Assembly: GCA_035649495.1 (NCBI GenBank)
Contig: DASRJL010000067.1
Location: forward strand, 1 to 64,000
Source of the DNA: SG8-41 sp035649495
GTDB taxonomy: Bacteria; Pseudomonadota; Gammaproteobacteria; Burkholderiales; SG8-41
Direction of reading: 5' to 3'
Length of the DNA: 64,000 nucleotides
Numbering within the stretch: the stretch's first letter is position 1; each line of letters starts with the position of its first letter. The translations under genes and the position numbers were made by a program. Under the pieces are notes generated by a model. That model saw only the letters and a list, made by a program, of their open reading frames with translations. It had not been told where the DNA came from and made no database searches. Positions 42,289 through 50,653 of the stretch are shown one piece after another.

Positions 42289-44955
42289 GTGCACATCAAA
42301 CCTTACATAGATGCCCCATTGCCGGCGCTGGACGCGCTGCAGGCGCCGCTGCGCGATGCCCCGCGGCACCTGGTCACGTTCCACTCGGGATATCCGTACG
42401 CGCATGCCGCCGAGCGCCTGCATCGCCAAGCCCTTGCCACCGGCTGGTTTACGGACGTTCACGTCCTTCACCCGGGGAACCGCCATCCGGCAATGGAATC
42501 GTTCCTGAAGGACCACGGAGAGTTCATTCGCCGCAACTCCCGTGGCTACGGCTACTGGCGCTGGAAGCCGCTGTTGATGAAGGCCATGCTCGAGGGCCTT
42601 CCGGAGGGCGCTCTGCTCTACTACATGGACGCCGGCTGCGAGCTCTCGACCTTCGGATCGGCGCGGTTCGCGACTCTTGACCGGGAGCTGGCCGCTCGCG
42701 ACGTGCTGTGCTTCCAGACGGGATTTCGCGAGCTCGAATGGTGCAAGCGCGAAGCGGTGGAAGCGGTCCTCGGCGGATGGAGCGAGGCCGCCATGTCGTG
42801 TCCCCAGATCGAAGCCACGTGGTTCGGCCTGCGCAACGTCGCACCGGTGCGCGCGTTTATCGCTGAATGGGCATCGTGGGCGGCTGAAGGCGAGCTCATT
42901 ACCGATACACACGATCCGTCGCGCCAGCATGCGGCCTTCCGGGAGCACCGGCACGACCAGGCTCTGTGGAGCCTGGTCGTGAAAAAGCATGGATTCCGCC
43001 CTCTGCCGCAGGAGCATTGCTTCGAGCGATGGCTCTACGTGCGGGATTCCTGGGTGCTTCTCGCGCCGGTGCACGCCTTGCGCTCGCGCAGACGGCGCTC
43101 GGTCCTGGACGGCATCGTCGCGGCGTCCAGCGAGAGCGATATCCGGCGCAATCTCCGCTCGCCGTCGATGCGGCTCAAGGGGCTCCTCGCCGTATCGCGC
43201 GTGAAAATTCGAATGATCTACATGCTGGGCCGGATGCTCGCGAGCCTGCGGACCAGGCGGGCGGCGGCCCACCTGGCATTGATCGTCGGCGTGATTTTCG
43301 CGCTCGCCGGCAACGCCGATGCGGCGACGCTGGTCGTGAATCAGGCGCACCCGCGCGCCAGCGACTCGGGTCCTGCGAGCGAATCGCAGCCGCTCGCCAC
43401 CATAGGAGCCGCGATGAAACAGCTCAATCCGGGCGATCGCGTCCACATCGCGGCGGGTACATACCGCGAGCCGATCCTGTTCCCGGCGCGGAAATGGGCG
43501 GGCGCGGCGGAAACCGTGATCGAGGGCGATCCGAAGGGGCGCACCCTGATCAAGGGGTCAGCCGTCGTAAGCGACTGGAAGCGGGTTGGAGCCGGACGGT
43601 TCGTCGCGCCCATCAGCTACGAGCCGCAGCAGGTGTTCGTGGACGGCGAGCCGCTGCAGCAGGTCGGGGGCACTATCTTCGGCGGGTACCCGGACGTGCC
43701 CAAGCACCCGCTGGCCCACCTTTTCGCGGGGAAGGCCGGCGGTATCTGGCCGGCGCGCGTTGCCGGCAACAGGGACGGCATGCCGGCCAACAGCTTTCAC
43801 TACGACAAGAGCCAGGGCGACGTGATGATACGCGTCGCCCACGACGCGCTCGATGGCCGGGTGGTGGAGGTGGCGGCCCTGCCGCGCCTGCTCCTCGCGG
43901 AAGGCGTCGAGCGGGTGACCGTGAGGAATCTCGCCTTCGAGCACTCGAACACTACGACGACAACGCGCGGCGGCGCCGTGCAGCTCGACGGCAGGAACGT
44001 GCGCATCGAGCGCGTCACGATACGCCGCGCCGACGGTCCGTGCCTGGGCTTGAACGGCCACGATCACCAGGTCCTGTCGAGCACCTTCGCGGAGTGCGGC
44101 CAGATGGGAATGGGCGGGAGAGGATCGGGCTGGCGGATCGACGACGTGACCGTCAGCCGCAACAATACGCGCGGCTTCAACAAGTGGTGGGAGGCGGGCG
44201 GCGCGAAATTCGTGGGCGACGGCGGACTGAATAATTCGACCGTCTCGCGCTTCAAGGCGATCGACAACCGCGGAGACGGGCTGTGGTTCGACTGGAAGAA
44301 CCGCAACAACCGGGTCACTGATTCCGTGTTCGCCTCCAACAGCGGCTTCGGCCTGCACGTGGAGATCGGCGAGGGGTTCGTCCTCGACAACAATACGGTC
44401 GTGGGAAACCGGCAGCGCGGCATCTACCTGCGACAGACGTCCTCGAGCACGGTCGCCTTCAACTTCGTGAGCACCAACGGCATGGACGGCATCGCGATCG
44501 TCGACGAGGGGGAGCGCGATCCGAAAGGCGAAATGGACTTCTCCGTCCGCAACAACTGGGTCGTCGGCAACGTCCTCGCCTGGAACCAGAACGCCCTCAC
44601 CATGCCCGAGCCGCTCGCCGACAACCGCTCGGACGGCAATGTGATTGTGGGCGACTGGCACGCGGTCCAGGTGCGGATCGGATGGAAGCGCACGATCAAG
44701 AGGCCGGATTGGATCGCCGAGGCGCTCGATACCAACAGCGAATGGCGCGACCTGCCGAAGACCCAGCGTCCCGATCCCGCCACCGTCCAGGTCCTTGAAA
44801 GTCAGATGGCGTGGTATCGCGAGCTGCGCCCGGAGCTGCGCGCGCTGCCCGGTCCGCTGCTCGCTTCCCTGGCTCAGCGCGAGCCGGCCCTGGCCGGCCG
44901 CACCGGGTCTCTGCCGGGTCCCGGTCCCGCCCCGACAGCGAAGCCCGGACGCTGA
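42289..44955 (+). CDS. Glycosyltransferase-like plus exported parallel beta-helix fusion
   Basis: 888 residues. Residues 1-300 look like a cytoplasmic glycosyltransferase of the capsule type: RRNSRGYGYWRWKPLLM and YYMDAGCE with a DxG-type Asp114. Residues about 326-346 (HLALIVGVIFALAGNADA) look like a signal or transmembrane segment. Residues 347-860 are a right-handed beta-helix with many N-x-x-x repeats (NGMDGIAIVDEG, NNTVVGNRQRGIYLRQ), as in polysaccharide lyases or epimerases. One chain would span the membrane. The Pro-rich C-terminus overlaps the convergent Wzy gene by 82 bases. GTG start after TAGGAC. Confidence 0.75.
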   Translation: MHIKPYIDAPLPALDALQAPLRDAPRHLVTFHSGYPYAHAAERLHRQALATGWFTDVHVLHPGNRHPAMESFLKDHGEFIRRNSRGYGYWRWKPLLMKAMLEGLPEGALLYYMDAGCELSTFGSARFATLDRELAARDVLCFQTGFRELEWCKREAVEAVLGGWSEAAMSCPQIEATWFGLRNVAPVRAFIAEWASWAAEGELITDTHDPSRQHAAFREHRHDQALWSLVVKKHGFRPLPQEHCFERWLYVRDSWVLLAPVHALRSRRRRSVLDGIVAASSESDIRRNLRSPSMRLKGLLAVSRVKIRMIYMLGRMLASLRTRRAAAHLALIVGVIFALAGNADAATLVVNQAHPRASDSGPASESQPLATIGAAMKQLNPGDRVHIAAGTYREPILFPARKWAGAAETVIEGDPKGRTLIKGSAVVSDWKRVGAGRFVAPISYEPQQVFVDGEPLQQVGGTIFGGYPDVPKHPLAHLFAGKAGGIWPARVAGNRDGMPANSFHYDKSQGDVMIRVAHDALDGRVVEVAALPRLLLAEGVERVTVRNLAFEHSNTTTTTRGGAVQLDGRNVRIERVTIRRADGPCLGLNGHDHQVLSSTFAECGQMGMGGRGSGWRIDDVTVSRNNTRGFNKWWEAGGAKFVGDGGLNNSTVSRFKAIDNRGDGLWFDWKNRNNRVTDSVFASNSGFGLHVEIGEGFVLDNNTVVGNRQRGIYLRQTSSSTVAFNFVSTNGMDGIAIVDEGERDPKGEMDFSVRNNWVVGNVLAWNQNALTMPEPLADNRSDGNVIVGDWHAVQVRIGWKRTIKRPDWIAEALDTNSEWRDLPKTQRPDPATVQVLESQMAWYRELRPELRALPGPLLASLAQREPALAGRTGSLPGPGPAPTAKPGR

Positions 44956-46226
44956 CGCCACGTTGACGGTTGTCCGGCCGCTATCCAGGCGAGAGCGCAT
45001 ATGACCGCCGTCGCGGTCCAGTACACGTACGCGAGGCTTCCCTGGTTCAGAACGGGATTGAAAGCCATCACCGGTATGCCGGTCACGACGATGAGAAAAT
45101 ACATCGCCAGATGCGGCCGCAGGGCGCTGGATTCCGGCGATCCCTGACGGCCGGGCGACCCCGTGCGGCGCAGCGTGCGCCAGCCGAGCACGATCAAGGA
45201 CATCAGCCCTAGCGCAAAGGGAATGGCGGCAAGGAGGCCGCCGTTGGCCAGGATGTCGAGCAGGTCATTGTGCGTCGGCAAGTTCTGGGTGGTCGAGTTC
45301 ACGCGGTACAGGTCGAAGTAGTCGACGGCAGATCCGGTAAACGCCCTGCCCCAAACCCAGGAATCGAGGAAGCGCTGCCAGACCATCTGGTACATGTGCT
45401 GCCGGTAAACGACGTTGCCGTCCGGCAGCAGCGACCTCGTGGATTCGTAGATGACGACCGCGGCCGTCACGCACAGGAGCGCTCCCAACGCCCCGAGGTA
45501 GAGGCGCAGGGTAGCCCTCAACCGGTCGGAGTCGTGCGCCAGGCGGGTGGCGAGACCGTCGATGAATACCCACGCGAGGACCATCAACACGACGAGATGG
45601 CCGGTCAGCCGATTCTGGGCAACGGTGCCCACGATCATGAGCACCACGCCCGCGACGCGGAAGCTCAGGTGCCGCGCGGCGAGGAGGGGAAAACCGGCTG
45701 CCACCAGCACGAGGTACTCCACCGAGTGGAAAATCAACTCGCCAAACTGCACGGCGTTCATGATCACGGCGAGTACCGAGATCGCGACGAACACGGCGGT
45801 GATGGCGCGAATCATCGCCAGCGGCGCCGACGACGTCCGGATGAGCCACAGGTTCGCGGGGCCGCCCAGGATCACGGTAGCGCCCATCGCGAAGTAGGTG
45901 CTCGTGACCCCGTCGACGAATTTTCCGTAGAAGCTGCCGGCCAGCACGAACAGCGCGAACAACGTCAGGCCCATGTAGGTACGCAGGGCCGCTCCGGCTT
46001 CATCCATGGCTTGCGGCCTGAAGATCATGCGTCCGGCCACACTGAGCAGCAGCGCGGCGACGGCCGCCGCCATCGGAAGGTGGCGCAGCACCGGATGCCG
46101 CCAGAGGTCGAGCGAAAACGGGTCTATGCCCCAGAACGCCGCGCACCCGACGGCTGCGACCACGCAGCCATCGGTGAAATCGACGCTGGAAACGGGACGG
46201 CGCATGCCGACGGCGCGCTCAGGCAT
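44874..46226 (-). CDS. Wzy/O-antigen-ligase-like polymerase
   Basis: 450 residues, about ten to twelve membrane helices. The large periplasmic loop with LPTHNDLLDILANGGLLAAI carries the His-Asn motif of Wzy polymerases and WaaL ligases. It should join undecaprenyl-linked repeat units into polymer, or ligate polymer. Start at 46226 overlaps the upstream glycosyltransferase stop by eight bases. The last 27 residues are Gly/Pro-rich and overlap the convergent gene, perhaps a recent extension. Confidence 0.82.
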   Translation of the reverse strand: MPERAVGMRRPVSSVDFTDGCVVAAVGCAAFWGIDPFSLDLWRHPVLRHLPMAAAVAALLLSVAGRMIFRPQAMDEAGAALRTYMGLTLFALFVLAGSFYGKFVDGVTSTYFAMGATVILGGPANLWLIRTSSAPLAMIRAITAVFVAISVLAVIMNAVQFGELIFHSVEYLVLVAAGFPLLAARHLSFRVAGVVLMIVGTVAQNRLTGHLVVLMVLAWVFIDGLATRLAHDSDRLRATLRLYLGALGALLCVTAAVVIYESTRSLLPDGNVVYRQHMYQMVWQRFLDSWVWGRAFTGSAVDYFDLYRVNSTTQNLPTHNDLLDILANGGLLAAIPFALGLMSLIVLGWRTLRRTGSPGRQGSPESSALRPHLAMYFLIVVTGIPVMAFNPVLNQGSLAYVYWTATAVICALAWIAAGQPSTWRQRPGFAVGAGPGPGRDPVRPARAGSR

Positions 46227-47460
46227 GATCGCGCACCCTCTCCGGTAGCGTCGCGGGCTGCCACAGCCGGCCGACAACGTCGCGCCACGTCATGCCGCGC
46301 GCGCGCTCGAGCGCCGCGGCCGATTTCGCGGCGTGCAGCCGCGGCGACGCCATCAGGCCCGATACAGCATCGGCCAGCGCGGCAACGACTTCTTGCTCGC
46401 TGCGGCCTGCGGTGGCGACCACCATGCTGGCGTCGACGCCCGCTACGGCCGAAGGACCGCCCACGTCAAGGCAGATGACCGGCAGCCCCTGCGCCATCCC
46501 CTCCAGCACCGCGTTGCCACTCGAATCGTGGAGGCTCGGAAACAACAGGGCATGATGCGCCCGGTAGATCGCGGGCAATTCGTGCTGTGCCTTCCATCCC
46601 ATCCAGTCGAGCCGGTCGCACACGCCGAGGGCTCGTGCCATCTCCTGCCACGCCTGCAGCCGGGGACCGCTGCCCACCAGGCTCAGCGTCACGGCCACGC
46701 CGTTCTCACGCAACCGCGCCAGCGCGCGGATGCCCAGCGCGATACCCTTCAGGTTGATGAACCGGCCGACATAGAGCAGGCGGAACGTGCCGCCCGTCCA
46801 CGCCGACGGACTCCCGGCGATCGTCGCGGAGGGCAAGCCGACTTCGAGGAAGCAGCGGGCGCGGCCGCGCGCCGCGGCGGGCAGGACTGCCAGCGTGTCC
46901 GGTGTCTTGGCGAGCACGGTCGTGGCGCGCCGGTAGGTATCGGCCACGAGCGGATCGTGCACCATGACGCGATTCGCGGCGTCGCGCAGCCATTCCCACA
47001 AGCGCTCCCTGCGCGAATACACGCCGCGCAGGCGCGGCGGGGTACGCTCGCCCCCGCCGACTGGTCCCAGCACGAAAGGAATGCCCAGCCGTCCCATCAG
47101 GCTGGGCTGACGAAACACGCCGAACGTCAGGTGCTGCACGGCGTCGAAGCGAAGCTCTTCGTGCGCCCGGCGCGCGACGCGCAATGCCCCGATCTGCCAC
47201 AGATAGTAGTAGACCTGCACCCCTCGCCCGCCGCGCTTCCACCAGGCCACCCAGCGCGGCAGATCGAAATAGAGGAAGTTGGGTCGCAAGACGCTGTCGA
47301 GCGTTTCGAGCGCGCGCTCGATCCGCTGCCGATTGTTGGCGCGGGTCAGCACCCAGACCTCATGCCCCAGGGCCGCGAGCTCCACGGCCCAGTTCCAGCC
47401 GACGCCGGGCTCCGAGCCCGTGTCCGGCTCGCACGCGTAGGCGGAAAGCAGCAGCCTCAT
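46219..47460 (-). CDS. Glycosyltransferase family 4 protein
   Basis: 413 residues with two Rossmann domains. The N-terminus LLLSAYACEPDTGSEPGVGW matches GT4 enzymes that bind a lipid-linked acceptor, and the C-terminal donor site carries SLHDSSGNAVLEGMAQGLPV with Glu at the nucleotide-sugar position. It adds one sugar to the repeat unit. ATGA overlap with the flippase gene upstream shows an operon. Confidence 0.9.
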   Translation of the reverse strand: MRLLLSAYACEPDTGSEPGVGWNWAVELAALGHEVWVLTRANNRQRIERALETLDSVLRPNFLYFDLPRWVAWWKRGGRGVQVYYYLWQIGALRVARRAHEELRFDAVQHLTFGVFRQPSLMGRLGIPFVLGPVGGGERTPPRLRGVYSRRERLWEWLRDAANRVMVHDPLVADTYRRATTVLAKTPDTLAVLPAAARGRARCFLEVGLPSATIAGSPSAWTGGTFRLLYVGRFINLKGIALGIRALARLRENGVAVTLSLVGSGPRLQAWQEMARALGVCDRLDWMGWKAQHELPAIYRAHHALLFPSLHDSSGNAVLEGMAQGLPVICLDVGGPSAVAGVDASMVVATAGRSEQEVVAALADAVSGLMASPRLHAAKSAAALERARGMTWRDVVGRLWQPATLPERVRDHA

Positions 47461-48740
47461 TTGAGCGGCACGCTCATCGGTTCGGGACTCTTCGCGTCCC
47501 GGGCGATGCAGCAGACGAGCCAGGCGAGAGAAACGGCTCCGCCCAGCACGATGCTCCATGCGATTCCGACAGGTCCGAAGGCGCGCGCCATGACGGAAGC
47601 GGCGACGATCGAAACGGTGGCGCCCGCCAGGGAGGACCAGGCAATGGGTCGTGTCTGCTGGCGCGCGCGCAGGTGGTAAAGCGCGATCTTCGTCGCGAAA
47701 ACGAGCGCGATGCCCAGGCTGTGCACGTACAGAATGCTCGCGTAGGGCGCGTACGCGTGCCCGAGAAACAGCTCGACGATGCCACGGGCAAAGACGGCGA
47801 TCGGTATCAGCAGCAGCGCCGCACCCGCCATCAGAGCAGTACCGGCGCGAAGAGCATAACGCCTGAGCGCCGGGTCGCCGCCCTTGCGGTAGACCTCCGC
47901 GAAGCGGAAAGAGAGCGTGTTGTCGAGCGTGGTCGCGATGGGATTGATGAAGCCGGCCAGGCTGATGATGGATCGATACGCGCCGACTCCGGAAGTTCCC
48001 ACCCAGGGCAGCACCAGGTAGACGATCCCCTGCGAGCCCAGCCACTGGGCCTGGAACGACACGACGAAATCCCTCGCAGCCCGCCAATGCCGCGCCGCAA
48101 ACGCCCGCGCGCCCGCCAAACGAAGGGGCACGGCCAGCCGGTAGATGCCCCAGGCACAGGCGACGACGCTGGCACCCGCCCATAGCGCCACCGCGACGTC
48201 CAGCGTCAGCCAGTCGTAACCCGCGGCAACCGCCGTCCCGACGAGCACCGGCAGGTACGTCAAGGCGTCGAGCTGCAACAGCAATGGACCATCGCGATTG
48301 AAAAAGCAAAGGCGCCTGCACCATTCCAGCAGCGGCAGCCCGAACGACGAGACGGCGAGGCTCGCCACGGTGAGCACGGAAATGCCCGGCGTTCCGGCGT
48401 GGAGAAAGATCGCCATGGCTACGGCGATCAGCACAGCCAGGCCCGCGCCCAGGACCAGTTGCGCGGCAAAGCCGCTTTCGATCATGCGGCGCTCCTCGCC
48501 GGCATCGCGCGCGTGCGGCGCCGCGGTAACGAGCGGGTTGCCGACCATCGATACGCTGATGCTCACGAAATACTGCTGCGCCACGGTGATGAGCGCATAG
48601 ATCCCGAAACCGGAGGGTCCGAGCGCGCGCGCGAGCAGGATTGCGATCGCCAGGTTGCAGCCGCTCACCACCGCCTGGTCGCCAAGCACCCATCGCAGGT
48701 GATGCCCGCGCGCCAGCAATCGTTTCACGCGCTCCATCAT
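47457..48740 (-). CDS. Polysaccharide flippase (Wzx-like)
   Basis: 427 residues, about twelve hydrophobic helices, of the MOP/PST superfamily. LGDQAVVSGCNLAIAILLAR at helix 1 and IISLAGFINPIATTLDNTLS in the middle fit Wzx-type flippases that move undecaprenyl-linked repeat units to the periplasm. It works with the Wzy-like protein two genes downstream. Start 48740 or 48737; ribosome site weak. Divergent from the methyltransferase at 48803. Confidence 0.85.
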   Translation of the reverse strand: MMERVKRLLARGHHLRWVLGDQAVVSGCNLAIAILLARALGPSGFGIYALITVAQQYFVSISVSMVGNPLVTAAPHARDAGEERRMIESGFAAQLVLGAGLAVLIAVAMAIFLHAGTPGISVLTVASLAVSSFGLPLLEWCRRLCFFNRDGPLLLQLDALTYLPVLVGTAVAAGYDWLTLDVAVALWAGASVVACAWGIYRLAVPLRLAGARAFAARHWRAARDFVVSFQAQWLGSQGIVYLVLPWVGTSGVGAYRSIISLAGFINPIATTLDNTLSFRFAEVYRKGGDPALRRYALRAGTALMAGAALLLIPIAVFARGIVELFLGHAYAPYASILYVHSLGIALVFATKIALYHLRARQQTRPIAWSSLAGATVSIVAASVMARAFGPVGIAWSIVLGGAVSLAWLVCCIARDAKSPEPMSVPLK

Positions 48741-48802
48741 GGGCTGCCGCCGATGGGTTGCCCGCTGGTGGAACTCGCGCGCGAAATGGGGGTCGGTAAA
48801 AA

Positions 48803-49783
48803 ATGGCACCCGACGGCCGGCTGGTCCGCGTGGAATCTCCCTTGAGCGGTCTGCCACCGGAGAAAGTCCGCGATCTCTCCAGGACGTTCCTGCTCGATCA
48901 GCTCGAGTCGTACCACGGCGCCCGTCCTCCGGACGGCGCGGTCGAGGGCGATTACTCGCTGTGGCGCTGCCGGGAAACGGGCCTGGAGTTCGCGTGGCCG
49001 ATGCTGGCGGGGAACGTCGCGCTGTACGAATGGCTCAGCAGCTTCGCCAGCTACTACCCCGAGGCCCGCTGGGAGTACGGGGAAGTCCGGCGCCTCGTCG
49101 AAGCGCGCGACGCCGGGACGGAACGAACGAAGGTCCTCGACGTGGGTTGCGGCAAGGGCAACTTCCTCGCGAAGCTCGACTTCCTTCCGGCCGACCTGCG
49201 CTACGGCCTCGATCTCAACGAGCCGGGCGTCGCAGCGTGCCGCCAGCGGGGATTCCAAGCATTCTGCGGCACGATCGAGGACGCGCTCGAAGCGCGCTTC
49301 GTGCGGCCGTCGGAATTTTCGGCAGTGACGTCCTTCCACTGCCTCGAGCACGTCGATGCTCCGGTCGAATTCGTCCGGGCGCTCGCCGCACTGGCGGCGC
49401 CGGACGGAAGGGTGTTTGTGAGCACGCCCTACTCCCCCATGTCGTTCGAATCCGACTGGTTCGACGTGCTCAATCACCCGCCGCATCACCTGACGCGCTG
49501 GAACGCGGAGTCCTATCGGCGGCTCGCCGCCATGCTCGGCCTGAAGATGCGTTGCTTTTTCCCCCCGTCCGCGGTGTTGAAACAGGCCTTGATGACGTTC
49601 CGTCTCCTGCAATACGGTCCGCACCGCAGAGTCCGCGCAACGACGCTCCTGCGCGACATGGTGCGGCGGTTTCCGGTGCTGCTGCGAGCGCTCCGCTCGC
49701 AACTGGAGCGGGGACGAGGAAACGGCGGAGAGAGTGGCGGCGTGACCGCAGACGTCGTTCTGGTCGAGCTGACGGCGCGCTGA
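48803..49783 (+). CDS. SAM-dependent methyltransferase (class I)
   Basis: 326 residues. SAM loop VLDVGCGKGNFL, acidic GLDLNEPG and post-I motif SFHCLEHVDAPV are of the Methyltransf_11/23 type. An N-terminal 100-residue region (ESYHGARPPDGAVEGDYSLW) may recognise the glycan. In this locus it probably methylates a sugar of the exopolysaccharide or caps the chain. It is on the opposite strand from most of the locus. Confidence 0.82.
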   Translation: MAPDGRLVRVESPLSGLPPEKVRDLSRTFLLDQLESYHGARPPDGAVEGDYSLWRCRETGLEFAWPMLAGNVALYEWLSSFASYYPEARWEYGEVRRLVEARDAGTERTKVLDVGCGKGNFLAKLDFLPADLRYGLDLNEPGVAACRQRGFQAFCGTIEDALEARFVRPSEFSAVTSFHCLEHVDAPVEFVRALAALAAPDGRVFVSTPYSPMSFESDWFDVLNHPPHHLTRWNAESYRRLAAMLGLKMRCFFPPSAVLKQALMTFRLLQYGPHRRVRATTLLRDMVRRFPVLLRALRSQLERGRGNGGESGGVTADVVLVELTAR

Positions 49784-49951
49784 ATCCGCGTCAACGCGGC
49801 AGCCGCCACAGGCGTTATTACCGCGGTCCCCCGCAACACCACGATCCTCGGGCGAACAGAGATCGCCGAGGGCCGCGACGAGATAGAGGACATCCCGGGA
49901 ATGCGGGTCTGGACCGACGACTTCAACAACCTCTTCCGGATATTGAAGTAA
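49784..49951 (+). pseudogene. C-terminal remnant of an unidentified gene
   Basis: In frame with the methyltransferase but after its stop, 55 codons read through VITAVPRNTTILGRTEIAEG and GMRVWTDDFNNLFRILK before a TAA. The composition and the RVWTDDFNNLF ending look like a protein C-terminus, vaguely like spermidine-synthase-type proteins, with no start codon. Low confidence. Confidence 0.3.
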
Positions 49952-50023
49952 GGGAACAGGCCAGGAATCCCTGGCCGCGGACGCGGTCGAACGGGCTGGC
50001 CCCTGCCCTGACGGCCCTGTCTC

Positions 50024-50593
50024 ATGATGCGCAAGCTGTGCCTCCTGGCCTACTACGGAATCGCCCGTTTCCTCCCGACCCAGCCGGTGCCGGGTTGGCG
50101 CCTCGGATACTGGCTGCGCCGCAAGCTGGTCAAGCGGATTTTCCGGTTCTGCGGCGACAACGTGCTCATCAAGCACGGCGCCTACTTCGGCGACGGGAGC
50201 GAGGTTCGCCTCGGGCACAATGCCCAGATCGGCCATAACGCGCGCCTCGATCACGACGTCACGATCGGGAACGACGTCGTGATGGGCCCTGATGTCGTGT
50301 TGATGTCGGCTTCCCATGCTTTCGATGATCTGTCACGGCCCATCAATCAGCAGGGCGCGCTGCCGCGGCGCCCGATCGTGATCGGAAACGACGTGTGGCT
50401 GGGAACGCGCGTAATCGTCCTACCCGGCGTCCGCATCGGCGACGGGGCGGTCATCGGCGCCGGCAGCGTCGTAACGCGGGATGTGCCCGCCCGGGCCATC
50501 GTCGCGGGCGCTCCGGCGCGCCTCATCAGAGAGCGCGGCGCGCGGCCGGCGGTGGCGGACAAGGTCATCGACCTGGATTCGGCGCGGCGCTGA
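50024..50593 (+). CDS. Left-handed beta-helix acyltransferase
   Basis: 189 residues with hexapeptide repeats: VRLGHNAQIGHNARLDHDV, IVIGNDVWLGTRVIVLPGVR and IGDGAVIGAGSVVTRDVPAR. This is the WcaF/CysE-type acetyltransferase fold, trimeric, with acetyl-CoA in clefts between subunits. It likely O-acetylates a sugar of the exopolysaccharide. Convergent with the three-domain fusion at 50654. Confidence 0.88.
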   Translation: MMRKLCLLAYYGIARFLPTQPVPGWRLGYWLRRKLVKRIFRFCGDNVLIKHGAYFGDGSEVRLGHNAQIGHNARLDHDVTIGNDVVMGPDVVLMSASHAFDDLSRPINQQGALPRRPIVIGNDVWLGTRVIVLPGVRIGDGAVIGAGSVVTRDVPARAIVAGAPARLIRERGARPAVADKVIDLDSARR

Positions 50594-50653
50594 AGGCGCC
50601 CTGTTTGCGTTGCCGCTTGCGTGGCGAATGTCGTCATATCTTCACGCGGTTGG

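Noticed and set aside
46219..48693. An 824-codon frame joining the GT4 enzyme to antisense flippase sequence
   Set aside because: GT4 proteins start at LLLSAYACEP; the extra 400 residues are out-of-frame translation of the flippase gene.
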